In this document: positions 1 through 8,173 of the stretch, piece after piece
Numbering within the stretch: the stretch's first letter is position 1
Layout of the letters: each line of letters opens with the position of its first letter
Assembly: GCA_000318405.1 (NCBI GenBank)
Contig: KB291729.1
Coordinates: forward strand, 40,234 to 73,448
DNA: 33,215 nt
Source: Brevundimonas diminuta 470-4
GTDB taxonomy: Bacteria > Pseudomonadota > Alphaproteobacteria > Caulobacterales > Caulobacteraceae
Direction of reading: 5' to 3'
Position numbers and translations under genes: made by a program
The notes under the pieces: model-generated
What the model was told of the DNA's origin: nothing
The model's input: the letters and a program-made list of their open reading frames with translations, nothing else
Database searches by the model: none

Positions 1-1
1 C

Positions 2-781
2 CGTTCGGGCATGGGCCGCGCCACCCTGGCGCCGCGTCTGGGCATGACGGCCGAGGTCCCGCCCCTGCGCCAGGTTCCGAACCTCACCATGAAGGACATG
101 GGCATGGGCGGCATGAGCGGCATGGATCATGGCTCAATGGCGGGGATGGACCACTCGGCCATGGGACACAGCCCGGCCGCTCCTATGGACCACGGAAGCA
201 TGGATCACGGCGGCATGAGCCACAACATGCGCGATCCGAACAACGCCCCGGCCGACATGGCGGTCGGCGTGGGCGTGGACATGATCTCGCCCGCCCCGTC
301 CAACCGCCTGGCCGACCGGCCCCAGGGGCTGGAGGACGTCGACCACCGCGTGCTCGTCTACGCCGACCTGCGCGCCCTGACGCCGAACCGGGACCGCCGC
401 GCGCCCTCGCGCACGATGGAGATCCACCTGACCGGCAATATGGAGCGGTTCATGTGGGGCTTCGACGGCCGCAAATTCTCGGAGGTCGTCGAACCCATCC
501 GCTTCGAGCTGAACGAGCGGGTGCGCGTGACCCTGGTCAACGACACCATGATGGCCCACCCCATTCACCTGCACGGCCACTTCTTCGAACTGGTCAACGG
601 CCACGACGGCCACCAGCCGCTGAAGCACACGGTCAATGTCGCGCCCGGCGGCAAGGTGACCTTCGACCTGACGGCCGACGCGCCTGGCGACTGGGCCTTC
701 CACTGTCACCTGCTGATGCACATGCACGCAGGCATGTTCAACGTCGTCACCGTGCGCCCGCTGGATGGAGCCGCCTCGTGA
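2..781 (+). CDS. copA: Copper resistance multicopper oxidase CopA, C-terminal part (5' end outside window)
   Basis: The reading frame is open from the left edge, so the first ATG (base 11) is probably internal and only about 259 C-terminal residues of a roughly 600-residue protein are present. CopA is a periplasmic multicopper oxidase that oxidises and sequesters copper. The cupredoxin copper ligands of the last domain are visible: HPIHLHGHFFEL encoded near base 560-595 and HCHLLMHMHAGM near 702-737, the His-Cys-His and axial-Met pattern of blue copper oxidases. Before this domain lies a Met/His-rich stretch (bases about 88-230, repeated MDHGSM-like units), typical of the methionine-rich segment of CopA/PcoA that binds Cu(I). 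Its TGA overlaps the GTG start of copB by 4 bases, so the two are translationally coupled. Family assignment is firm. Confidence 0.93.
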   Translation, partial: RSGMGRATLAPRLGMTAEVPPLRQVPNLTMKDMGMGGMSGMDHGSMAGMDHSAMGHSPAAPMDHGSMDHGGMSHNMRDPNNAPADMAVGVGVDMISPAPSNRLADRPQGLEDVDHRVLVYADLRALTPNRDRRAPSRTMEIHLTGNMERFMWGFDGRKFSEVVEPIRFELNERVRVTLVNDTMMAHPIHLHGHFFELVNGHDGHQPLKHTVNVAPGGKVTFDLTADAPGDWAFHCHLLMHMHAGMFNVVTVRPLDGAAS

Positions 782-2100
782 AGCCGCTATCGCTCTCTCT
801 GGCGCTCGCGCCCCTGATGCTGGCCGCGGGCGGCCCCGCCCTGGCCCAGAGCCATGCCGGTCATGCAGGGCACGCGCCCGCAGCGGCTCCTGCGCCTGCC
901 GCACAGGCCGCGCCCCCGGCGGCCGAGCCTGCGCATGACTGCCCCATGATGCGCGCCGGCAAAGTCTGTCCCATGCATGGCGCGTCAGGCGCTCAGGCTG
1001 ACCCGCACGCTGGGCACGACATGAACAGCCACGCCGGACACGGCGCCGCGCAGGCCGACCCCCATGCAGGCCACGCCATGACTCCGGCTCAGACGGAGCC
1101 TGCTGATCCGCACGCTGGTCACGATATGAGCAGCCATGCCGCACACGGCGTGGCGCAGGCAGATCCCCATGCGGGCCACGCCATGGCTCCGGCTCAGGCG
1201 GCGCCTGCTGACCCGCACGCCGGTCACGATATGAGCAGCCATGCCGGACACGGCGTCGCGCAGGCAGATCCCCATGCCGGTCATGACATGAGCGGCGCGC
1301 GCGGCGGGCCGAACATCCCGACCAGCGTGGACGCCGTCGGCGGCCGCCTCGTCGAGACCCCGCCTCCGGCCGCCGCTCGCGCCGCCCCGGCCCACGCCGC
1401 CGACTTGCTGTACGACCCCGCCGTCATGGCGGCGGCGCGCAAACAGCTTCTGGTCGAGAACGGCGACATCCGCTCGACGGCCGTCTTCATCGACTCCCTG
1501 GAGGCCGGGTTCGGCGACGGCGCCGACACCTACGGCTGGAGCGCTCAGGGCTGGACCGGCGGCGACATCAACCGCTTCTGGTGGAAGACGGAAGGGCAAG
1601 GCGAGTTCGACGGCAAGCTGCATGAGGTCGAGGTTCAGGCTCTCTACAGCCGCGCCATCGCCCCCTTCTGGGACGTGCAGGCGGGCGTGCGCCAGGACTT
1701 CCGCCCGGACGGCGAAGACACGACCCATCTGACCGTCGGCCTTATCGGCGTGGCGCCCTACTGGTTCGAAATAGGCGCCGCCGCCTTCCTGTCGACCGAG
1801 GGCGACCTGACCGCGCGGGTCGAGGCCGAATACGACCAGCGCCTCACCCAGAAATGGATCCTGCAGCCTGCGCTGGAACTGGCCCTGTCCGCCAGCGACA
1901 TCCCGGAGCTGGAGACCGGCTCGGGCCTGACTTCGGTCACGGCAGGCCTGCGCCTGCGCTATGAGGTCCGCAAGGAGTTCGCTCCCTATGTCGGCGTCGA
2001 ATGGAGCCGTTCGCTGGGCGATACGGCCGACTACGCCAAAGCCCGAGGCGCCGATCCCGAGGACACGCGTTTCGTGGTCGGCGTCAAAGCCTGGTTCTGA
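778..2100 (+). CDS. copB: Copper resistance outer membrane protein CopB
   Basis: 440 residues from a GTG that overlaps the copA stop (GTGA); a GGAG lies 8 bases upstream, and the protein opens with a clear signal peptide (hydrophobic run ending ALAQ), so this start is preferred over the upstream in-frame ATG at 454. Residues about 25-190 are extremely His/Met/Ala-rich, with 35-residue repeats built on DPHAGHDM and DPHAGHAM, plus a CPMM...CPMHG pair that could also bind copper. The C-terminal half (about 200-440) is the CopB beta-barrel domain: alternating aromatic strands, GWTGGDINRFWWKTEGQ, and a terminal aromatic residue (AWF), usual for outer membrane insertion. CopB is thought to bind or export excess copper at the outer membrane. 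The His-rich part is longer and more regular than in minimal CopB proteins. Confidence 0.93.
   Translation: MKPLSLSLALAPLMLAAGGPALAQSHAGHAGHAPAAAPAPAAQAAPPAAEPAHDCPMMRAGKVCPMHGASGAQADPHAGHDMNSHAGHGAAQADPHAGHAMTPAQTEPADPHAGHDMSSHAAHGVAQADPHAGHAMAPAQAAPADPHAGHDMSSHAGHGVAQADPHAGHDMSGARGGPNIPTSVDAVGGRLVETPPPAAARAAPAHAADLLYDPAVMAAARKQLLVENGDIRSTAVFIDSLEAGFGDGADTYGWSAQGWTGGDINRFWWKTEGQGEFDGKLHEVEVQALYSRAIAPFWDVQAGVRQDFRPDGEDTTHLTVGLIGVAPYWFEIGAAAFLSTEGDLTARVEAEYDQRLTQKWILQPALELALSASDIPELETGSGLTSVTAGLRLRYEVRKEFAPYVGVEWSRSLGDTADYAKARGADPEDTRFVVGVKAWF
1000..1290 (+). repeat. 105-bp in-frame tandem repeat in copB (about 2.7 copies)
   Basis: Units begin at 1000, 1105 and 1210, each with a GAC/GAT codon starting a DPHAGHDM motif. 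The first two units are 105 bp (35 codons) and the third breaks off after about 80 bp. Each unit holds two His-rich sub-motifs (DPHAGHDM and DPHAGHAM) separated by a Gln-Ala-rich linker, so there is also internal half-unit similarity. Unit 2 and unit 3 are closer to each other than to unit 1, which suggests recent duplication. The repeat length is a multiple of three, so copy number can vary without a frameshift. Confidence 0.9.
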
Positions 2101-2101
2101 G

Positions 2102-2117
2102 CCGCCTCCGAAGGCGG
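2102..2117. terminator. Small hairpin between convergent copB and luxR-type gene
   Basis: CCGCCT and AGGCGG form a 6-bp stem with a 4-base loop, directly after the copB stop and ending just before the stop of the convergent regulator gene at 2119. It has no T-tract on either side, so it is at best a weak bidirectional terminator. Confidence 0.35.
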
Positions 2118-2118
2118 G

Positions 2119-2793
2119 TCAGCTCATCTGAAAGCTGAGCCTCAGGGCGCCGTTGATGCCCCTGACGCCCATTCGCATGCAGATCGAGCGCAGGTGCGCC
2201 CGCACGGTATGGATCGACATGTCCAGCTTGCGCCCGATGTCCTTGGGCGTGGCGCCGGCGGTCAGGTGCAGCAGCACCGCCGTCTCGGCGCGGGTCAGGC
2301 CGAAGACCGCACCCAGGGCCGTGATCTTGGCCAGGTCCAGCGGCTTGACCGGTTGGGCGGTCGCGAACACGCGGCACGGCGCCTCGGGCGTCGTCATCAG
2401 ATCCAGGATGCACCATTCGTCGTCGCCGGTGCGGAACAGGATGCGTCCGCTCGTCCGATTTCCATGGGCCAGATCCCGCAACAGCGCGTCCAACTCCGCC
2501 CGGCTGCGATGCGCCGCACAGATGAACAGACCGCGCGACCCCACCATGCCGCAATCGGCCAGCGCTCGCGCCTTGGCGTTCGTGCGCAGAACCCGGCCTT
2601 CCGTGTCCAGAATAAAGCGGGCTGTATCGTCAGCCTCAAACCAGGCGTCGGCCTCCGGAAGATCGCGGGGCGACGAAGGATCGTAGAACGTCCGCATATC
2701 GGCAAAAGCCGTCGCGGGTCGGTTTATCAACAACCCGTCCACAGGGCTCGCCGTGTCCGATCCAAGCGTTGCCGTCGTCTGCTCTCCCATCAT
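2119..2793 (-). CDS. LuxR-family transcriptional regulator
   Basis: 224 residues from the ATG at 2793, chosen because GGGAGG lies 8 bases upstream; the frame could also begin at a GTG at 2811. The C-terminal part (about residues 166-219) is a LuxR/FixJ helix-turn-helix: LTRAETAVLLHLTAGATPKDIGRKLDMSIHTVRAHLRSI carries the canonical pattern of a Leu-rich helix, a T-x-K-(E/D)-I-A-like turn and a recognition helix with TVRAHL. The N-terminal region (about 50-150) has a PAS-like feel (FILDTEGRVLRTNAKA), so it may sense a small ligand, but no ligand can be named. There is no phospho-acceptor receiver domain. It lies downstream of, and on the same strand as, the pilus operon, separated by about 300 bp, and could regulate it; a link to copper is also possible because copB is convergent. 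Confidence 0.85.
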   Translation of the reverse strand: MMGEQTTATLGSDTASPVDGLLINRPATAFADMRTFYDPSSPRDLPEADAWFEADDTARFILDTEGRVLRTNAKARALADCGMVGSRGLFICAAHRSRAELDALLRDLAHGNRTSGRILFRTGDDEWCILDLMTTPEAPCRVFATAQPVKPLDLAKITALGAVFGLTRAETAVLLHLTAGATPKDIGRKLDMSIHTVRAHLRSICMRMGVRGINGALRLSFQMS

Positions 2794-3092
2794 CGCCCTA
2801 ACCTCCCGCACGCTCGGCCCTACTGACCCATCAGCTCCGCGAAGCTGAACAGTGCATCCTCAGCAACCTCATTCTTGGACGCATAACAGCGAGTTTCAAG
2901 CGTCAAAATGAGAAACCGAGATTTTAATAAGCTCCGCCTTAAAGATTCTGCGCAGAGAACATCATCAACTTAGATCAAGTTAAAATTCGCGATGACTTCA
3001 GGCCCACAACGAACACAGGACCTGATACCGAGAACAAAGCCTTTATGGCACGAAATTTATTACGACCATTTAAAGTCCCAAAATGGGTCAAT
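2794..3092. other. AT-rich intergenic region with a small inverted repeat
   Basis: About 300 bases without a convincing gene, notably richer in A/T than the flanks. It contains an inverted repeat AACTT-AGATC-AAGTT at 2967-2981 that could be an operator for the leftward luxR-type gene. It also contains an imperfect hairpin at 3064-3089 (GACCATTT / AAATGGGTC with a bulge) just after the pilus operon stop, which may terminate that operon. Neither is strong enough to name. Confidence 0.35.
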
Positions 3093-4028
3093 CTACTTTG
3101 GAGAGATGTCTATGGTGAGAACATCCGCATAGCGGCCCTCCATAGCCCCGGCGACCGGACCCAGAACGAAGGTCATCGGAATGGAGATACCGGCCAGGGT
3201 CCGCGGCGGATCAATCTGTTTTGTCCACAGGGCCGACAGATCGACGTCATCGCCGTCCAGTTCGACCGTATAGGGCAAGGTCGGGGCGTTGGGCGCCTCT
3301 TCCACCCGATGCATGACCCCGCCTTGCTGGGAGGCGATCGACACCGTCGCCAGGGTGTTGGCCCGGACCTGAAGAAATATCCGCCGCGTGACCCCGGCGA
3401 TCGCCTCGCCGAAATCAACGACCTCGACGCTGGAGCCCGTGCCGAAAGCGCCCGCCGCCCCGGCCAGATTCAGTTGCGCTCTCGGCGTCGCCTGAAGGAT
3501 CAGCCGCACCGGGATCGGCGCGCCGATCGGTTCTCCGTCCGCCGTCTTCATCACCAGACGCAGGTTCACGCCGTACTCGCCGGCGTCCGCGACCGCTCCT
3601 TGCACCACGGCGGCGTCGAACTGCGCCTGCCCCTTGGCGCCTGCGGGAAGTTGATACTGAAACACGGCGGTCTGCACGTCGGCCGTCTGCACGCCCGACG
3701 CCTCACGTGGCCGGAACTGCACGCCCGCATTGCCCAGGACCACGCTGGTGACTTCAAGGCCGACATCATCGGTGAACGACATCCGCACGTCGCAGGCGGC
3801 GTCTCCCCGGTTCTCCAGGCCGACGTCCAGCGCGCCGGATGACGGTCCGATGGCGAAGGGATTGTACTCGATCCGCACCGTCTGCGGCCCGTCCCGCACC
3901 ACCAGATCGCACGCCTGAGCCGATACGCTCGACGCCAGGGCCGCCGACGCCAGCAGGCCCGCCGCCCCGATCATCAGCCGCAGCCGCGCCCTATGACACA
4001 GGGCCGGGGGTTTTGATTTCTCCCACAT
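3093..4028 (-). CDS. Chaperone-usher pilus minor/tip subunit-like protein
   Basis: 311 residues, last gene of the pilus operon. The start at 4028 overlaps the usher gene by 38 bases but is preceded by GGAAGGAG at ideal spacing, which favours it over the internal ATG at 3974 with no good ribosome site. A signal peptide follows (hydrophobic GAAGLLASAALASSVSAQA). The mature protein has two beta-rich halves (about 40-165 and 165-311) with paired cysteines near the start (QACDL, DAACDV), resembling the two-domain tip adhesins that close spore-coat-U/Csu-type operons. It would be carried by the chaperone and exported first through the usher to sit at the pilus tip. Tip position and adhesive role are inferred from gene order; similarity to CsuE itself is weak by eye. 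Confidence 0.72.
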   Translation of the reverse strand: MWEKSKPPALCHRARLRLMIGAAGLLASAALASSVSAQACDLVVRDGPQTVRIEYNPFAIGPSSGALDVGLENRGDAACDVRMSFTDDVGLEVTSVVLGNAGVQFRPREASGVQTADVQTAVFQYQLPAGAKGQAQFDAAVVQGAVADAGEYGVNLRLVMKTADGEPIGAPIPVRLILQATPRAQLNLAGAAGAFGTGSSVEVVDFGEAIAGVTRRIFLQVRANTLATVSIASQQGGVMHRVEEAPNAPTLPYTVELDGDDVDLSALWTKQIDPPRTLAGISIPMTFVLGPVAGAMEGRYADVLTIDISPK

Positions 4029-6606
4029 CGCTTACTCCTTCCGCGTTGTCCGGGATGACGAATTCCCCCACCGTCCGGCCCTTGATCACCAGCCGATAGC
4101 GTCCGGGGGCCAGGCCGTCGGCGATGAACCGCCCATTGCGATTGGTGAAGAAGGGTTTGCCCTGCGCTTCGTCCTGAGCCTCGGCCGCTACGATCAGCCC
4201 TCCCATCAGAGCGACCGGCCCCTCAGGCGACATCAGATAGCCGCGCGCCGTGTGCGAAGCGTCGCTGCCCACGACGAAGCGATAGCCGTTGCCGAAACCA
4301 GGGAAGGCCGAGATCACGCCGGAGCCTAGGTCATAGCCTTCCGGCAGGGGGTCGACCTCCAGTTCATAGCGCCGCACGCCATAGCCGCGATCAACACCCG
4401 CCAGCGCCGGGCCGAACCAGCCGCTGTTGGCGACGGGATAGCCGCTGGAGTCCGTCAGGCTGACGCGCGCGCCCTTCAACGTCGGGTGGCCGGTGGCGAT
4501 GACGAAACCTTCGCGCGCCGAGCGTCCGATGCCGAAGGCGCCGTCCGCATAGCCGATCATGGTGGAGACCCGCCACAACGACTCCTGCCGCGTCTCTCCG
4601 TCCGTCAGGTTCGACACCAGCCGGTTGGAGACGATCTCTGCGTCGAAGCGGTTGTTGATGTAGCGCAGGTCGCCCGCGATGGTCTGCTGCGTCCGGTCCT
4701 CAGAGAAGCGCAAATCACCGCTCAGATCGTTCAGCCGACCTGTAGAGGCGCGCGAAATGCCGACCTCGCGCAGGTCGTTCTGGGTGTCGTACCGGGCGAC
4801 GCCGCTCCACCGTCCCCCGAAACGCGTGGTCAGGTTGATGCCGAACCGCGTGTCGTCGCGGCCGTCCAGGGCGGTCGTGCGCTGCAGCGTCATGTTGACG
4901 CCGAACCGACGGAAGGTCCGGCCGAAGTTCAGGTTCAGATCGGTTCGGTCCCGCTCGCCCCGTCCCTTCACATAGGCCGCGCCGAACCCCAGCGTATAGG
5001 CGCGGAACCGCAACAGCGCCTGACCGGCCGCGCGCCACTGCTCACGGTTGAAGGCGGTGTTCTCAAAGACATTCTGGAAATAGCGGCTGGTCGCCTGCAC
5101 CGACGCCACCAGCCGAAGGTCCACCTCTCGCCCGAACGTCGTCTCGCGCAGATAGTCGATCGAGGCGATATAGCCCTGCTGGCCGGTGTCGCCGTTATGA
5201 CTGACGGCGGCGCTCGCCTGGATCAGGCCGAGGCGGCTGCCCCAGACGGCCAGACCGCCCGCCTGGCCGCGCCCCTGAGCCAATTGAGCGTTGGCCCCCA
5301 GGGTCAGCACGTCGCTGATCCCCTTGCGGACAAAGCCCGACGCGGCCAGGGACGAGCCGTATTCCAGCGACCCGCCCTCCTCCAGCACGCCCGCCGACAC
5401 GCCGAAGTCCAGCACGCCGGGGTCCAGCAGCCCCGCGCCGCCGAACAGGTCGAATACGGCGATCTCCCTCTGGCCCGTATTGTCCTCGACCAGAAGGCGC
5501 ACCGTGTTGGCGCCCTGGCCGAACGGGAAATCGCCCAGCGAATAAGGCCCGGCGTCCAGACGCAGCCGCTCGATGATCACGCCGTTGACCTCGACCACCA
5601 CCAGGGCGGGACGATCCAGCACGAACTGCCGCCGCCCGGCCGGACGCACGTTCTGAAAGGGCCGGATGGTCGAATAGGCGCGCGCCGCCGACAGGCCCAG
5701 AAACCGTCGCGATCCCTGGAAGCTCTCGACCGGAGGTGCGAACTCGCCCGCGGTCAGCCGCACGGCCGACTGGAACAGGTCCTTGGTCAGTCGGATTTCA
5801 CGGCGGCGCCAACGCTCATCGGGTGATGCGCCGTCATAGTCGACGCCCGCCGTCAACGTCACGCCGTCGAAGCCGCCGAAGTTGGCGAACATGTCGATCC
5901 CGCCGGAGAGCGGCGCGAACCGGCTTTCGGTGTGGGAATACTGCTGCGCCATCGTGATATTGGCGCCCGCCGCGAAGTTGGAGGGCTGATCAAAGGCCGC
6001 CGGATCGACCAGCTCATTCCGGTTGAAGCTGACATCGCGACGCGCCCGCGCCCCGGCGGAAAGTTCGGCCACGAAGGTCAGCGCCAGAGGATCAAAGCTG
6101 AGGGAAAAGCCCTCGCCTCTCAGGTCCGCCATGTTGACGCGTTTCTGCGAGGCGATGATCGTCTTCAGCCGATCGCGCTGGGCGGGCGCCAGGCTGGGAC
6201 CCAGAAGGTCCATCAGCGCCTGCGCGTCGACCACGCCCTCGCCCTGCAGATCCACCTCCCCCGCTAGATCGCCCAGATAGCGGCCATCGAGGGTCAACGG
6301 CCCCTGGATCGGACTCAGCACCGGGTTGGGCCGGGCGGACGGCGCCTGATCCTGAGGTCCGCCGGCCACCGCGTCGAGCGCGGGGGGAACACTCGACGCG
6401 GCGCCGGCGGCGAGCAGGACGTCAGGTGCGCCTCGCTCGACCGGGACTACGGCGGCGGCGCCGTAGGTGACTTCGGAATAGTTGGGCGCCGTGCGGATGA
6501 CCTCATCCCCCGCGAACGGCGTTTCAGCATTGCTCGCCGACGCGACGCTGCCGCCCAGGCAGGCCGCAGCGCCGAGGCGCCGCCAGATCCGATTGGAGCC
6601 GGGCAT
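3991..6606 (-). CDS. Outer membrane usher protein (FimD/PapC/CsuD type)
   Basis: 871 residues, the normal size for an usher. After a signal sequence and a low-complexity N-terminal linker come the usher N-domain (LDGRYLGDLAGEVDLQGEGVVDAQALMDLL), a long 24-strand beta-barrel region with the plug embedded (about 200-700), and C-terminal domains (YRLVIKGRTVGEFVIPDN near the end). Family hallmarks include RRFLGLSAARAYSTIRP, the plug-flanking FVLDRPALVVVEVNGVIIERLRLDAGPYSLGDFPF and GANTVRLLVEDNTGQ, which match the FimD/PapC pattern. It forms the pore through which chaperone-bound subunits are polymerised and secreted. Its ATG comes one base after the chaperone stop and its end overlaps the tip-like gene, so the four genes act as a unit. 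Confidence 0.92.
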   Translation of the reverse strand: MPGSNRIWRRLGAAACLGGSVASASNAETPFAGDEVIRTAPNYSEVTYGAAAVVPVERGAPDVLLAAGAASSVPPALDAVAGGPQDQAPSARPNPVLSPIQGPLTLDGRYLGDLAGEVDLQGEGVVDAQALMDLLGPSLAPAQRDRLKTIIASQKRVNMADLRGEGFSLSFDPLALTFVAELSAGARARRDVSFNRNELVDPAAFDQPSNFAAGANITMAQQYSHTESRFAPLSGGIDMFANFGGFDGVTLTAGVDYDGASPDERWRRREIRLTKDLFQSAVRLTAGEFAPPVESFQGSRRFLGLSAARAYSTIRPFQNVRPAGRRQFVLDRPALVVVEVNGVIIERLRLDAGPYSLGDFPFGQGANTVRLLVEDNTGQREIAVFDLFGGAGLLDPGVLDFGVSAGVLEEGGSLEYGSSLAASGFVRKGISDVLTLGANAQLAQGRGQAGGLAVWGSRLGLIQASAAVSHNGDTGQQGYIASIDYLRETTFGREVDLRLVASVQATSRYFQNVFENTAFNREQWRAAGQALLRFRAYTLGFGAAYVKGRGERDRTDLNLNFGRTFRRFGVNMTLQRTTALDGRDDTRFGINLTTRFGGRWSGVARYDTQNDLREVGISRASTGRLNDLSGDLRFSEDRTQQTIAGDLRYINNRFDAEIVSNRLVSNLTDGETRQESLWRVSTMIGYADGAFGIGRSAREGFVIATGHPTLKGARVSLTDSSGYPVANSGWFGPALAGVDRGYGVRRYELEVDPLPEGYDLGSGVISAFPGFGNGYRFVVGSDASHTARGYLMSPEGPVALMGGLIVAAEAQDEAQGKPFFTNRNGRFIADGLAPGRYRLVIKGRTVGEFVIPDNAEGVSDVGEIKTPGPVS

Positions 6607-6607
6607 C

Positions 6608-7345
6608 TCACAGCAGCACGATCGAGGCGGTCACATCGCCGCTGGCGCCTGCCGCCAACGCCGCAGGAATACGCATATTGCGCGTGGCGCCGCCCGCCAT
6701 CACGCTGACCTCGCCGACATCGACGTCTGCGGCGGGAATCTCATGGGTCTTGCCGTCCGCTGTCCTGAGCGTGAAACGCGCCTCGCGCAGGTGGGCGAAC
6801 CCGTCGCCCGTATTTCGCGCCGTCAGCAGGATGTCGCCATTCGCCGCGCGCGAAGCGGAGGTCACCTCGAGCGCCGCCTTGGCGCTGGCCGGCGCCACGA
6901 AGACATAGGTGTTGATCGTGAAGGCCAGTTTGACGTCAGCGCCCGCTTCGTCCTCGCCAGTGACCGCCTGCATGTCGATCGGCAATTGCGCCGCCCGCAC
7001 AAGGTACATCCGGCCCTGCGGCGCGCTGTCGCCCAGATAGCGCACCTGCACCACCTGCTCGCGATTGGGCGGAATGACGGACTGCACCGGGAAGACGCCG
7101 ATATCGTCGTCTTCAGGGACCAGGCTTCGGACGCCGTTTTCATCGACCTGCATCCGATAGACTTCGATCTCCACCGTGGCCGGCGCCGTGGCTGTATTGC
7201 GCACGGTCAGTCGGTAGCTGGATCCGCTTCCTGAAGGCGTGATCTTGGCCACCATCGGCGAGACGTCCATGGCGCGCGTATCGGACGGCGCCGTCATGGC
7301 CATCATCAGGCAGAGCACTGAAGCTGCGACGACTTGAAATCTCAT
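6608..7345 (-). CDS. Periplasmic pilus assembly chaperone (PapD/CsuC type)
   Basis: 245 residues with a signal peptide (MRFQVVAASVLCLMMAM). Two immunoglobulin-like domains are visible: domain 1 has SYRLTVRNTATAPATVEIEVYRM and the conserved FPVQSVIPPNREQVVQVRYLGD, the PapD-family motif around the G1 strand that completes the subunit fold; domain 2 starts near AFTINTYVFVAP. It keeps pilin subunits folded in the periplasm and hands them to the usher. A GGGGAG ribosome site lies 8 bases before the ATG. It is separated from the pilin gene by a strong terminator, so it is expected to be made in smaller amounts than the pilin. Confidence 0.92.
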   Translation of the reverse strand: MRFQVVAASVLCLMMAMTAPSDTRAMDVSPMVAKITPSGSGSSYRLTVRNTATAPATVEIEVYRMQVDENGVRSLVPEDDDIGVFPVQSVIPPNREQVVQVRYLGDSAPQGRMYLVRAAQLPIDMQAVTGEDEAGADVKLAFTINTYVFVAPASAKAALEVTSASRAANGDILLTARNTGDGFAHLREARFTLRTADGKTHEIPAADVDVGEVSVMAGGATRNMRIPAALAAGASGDVTASIVLL

Positions 7346-7378
7346 GACTGCATCTCCCCTGCAGTAATGTGAAAAGAA

Positions 7379-7405
7379 AACGGGGAGCCCTGCGGGCTCC
7401 CCGTT
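7379..7405 (-). terminator. Strong intrinsic terminator between pilin and chaperone genes
   Basis: A perfect 12-bp stem (7379-7390 with 7394-7405) with a 3-base loop, followed on the minus strand by TTTTCTTTTC-like sequence (complement of 7378-7371). It sits in the 69-base gap between the pilin stop and the chaperone start, inside the operon, so it is best read as a partial terminator that lets through a fraction of transcripts and sets a high pilin:usher ratio. Confidence 0.85.
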
Positions 7406-7414
7406 CTGGCTCGA

Positions 7415-8008
7415 TCAAGCCGGGTTCAGCGTGAAGGTGAAGACCTCCGTATAGGTGCCGGCCGGGGCCGACGCCGCGCCCGGACCGGACGGCGCTGCCG
7501 CGCAGCCCGACGAACCGGGGTTGGTGGGATCGCCTTGCGTGCCGCCCGCGCCGGGGCCGCCCGGGACATTGTAGCAAAGGTTCAGGAACAGATCGGCGAA
7601 GATGCCGTCGGCCAGAGCCTGGCTATAGCCGCCCGAGTTGGTGACCACCGCCGGGCTGCCGGGCCAGGTGTCCTGAGCCGGGAAGCCCAGGCTCGGCACT
7701 TGCGGGACCACCAGGTCCCAGTCGTAGTTGATCAGTACGCCGGCGGCCGACTTGAAGTCGCCGTTCTGGGCGCTGGACGTCAGCTTGGCGCCGGTCGGGG
7801 CGTTACACGACATCCGCAGGGTGGTGACTTTCTGGCGCGCGCCATTGGCCACGGCGACATTGCCGCCGGCCACATTGGCCAGGCCGATGCCGCAGAAGTT
7901 GGTCACGCTGGTGCTGACCGTCACATTGGTCTGAGCACTGGAAACACCAGGCAGAGCCAGCAGGGCTGCTGCGGCGGTGGCGGCCGCAGTCATCATCAAA
8001 GTACGCAT
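7415..8008 (-). CDS. Spore coat protein U-type major pilin
   Basis: 197 residues from the ATG at 8008, which has GGAGG at good spacing and opens a textbook signal peptide (MRTLMMTAAATAAAALLALPGVSSAQ); the longer frame to 8086 lacks both. The mature protein begins with alternating hydrophobic residues suited to donor-strand exchange (TNVTVSTSVTNFCGIG) and ends AGTYTEVFTFTLNP, the closing strand pattern of SCPU-domain pilins. Conserved cysteines occur in NFCGIG, LRMSCNAP, LNLCYNVP and SSGCAAAP. An unusual Gly/Pro-rich insert (about residues 155-185) precedes the last strand. It is the first gene of the operon and, given the downstream terminator, probably the most abundant product. It polymerises into the pilus shaft. 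Confidence 0.82.
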   Translation of the reverse strand: MRTLMMTAAATAAAALLALPGVSSAQTNVTVSTSVTNFCGIGLANVAGGNVAVANGARQKVTTLRMSCNAPTGAKLTSSAQNGDFKSAAGVLINYDWDLVVPQVPSLGFPAQDTWPGSPAVVTNSGGYSQALADGIFADLFLNLCYNVPGGPGAGGTQGDPTNPGSSGCAAAPSGPGAASAPAGTYTEVFTFTLNPA

Positions 8009-8173
8009 CTTCGCCTCCGGGAATGGGTTGTTTAACGAGACCCCAGACTGTCGATTCCGATGTCTGGACTTGCGGCTGATCGCCACAATCTCGCCATTTA
8101 AACCCGCGCCCGAAGGCCAACATCCCCAAGGTTGTTACTCATCTTGGACTAGTCAATTTTAACTAATCATTCA
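8009..8173 (-). promoter_or_regulatory. Putative pilus-operon promoter region
   Basis: This AT-rich 165-bp gap is the only space upstream of the pilin gene. On the minus strand TTGACT (8156-8151) could be a -35 element; it overlaps the palindrome GACTAGTC (8147-8154) within TTGGACTAGTCAA, a possible operator. No clear -10 was found, and the preceding exporter operon could also read through. Confidence 0.4.

Noticed and set aside
454..777. Upstream extension of copB
   Set aside because: It would overlap copA entirely in another frame; the GTG at 778 has a ribosome site and a signal peptide.
1000..1290. CRISPR-like periodic repeat
   Set aside because: Repeats are in frame inside copB, contiguous without spacers, and encode a metal-binding peptide.
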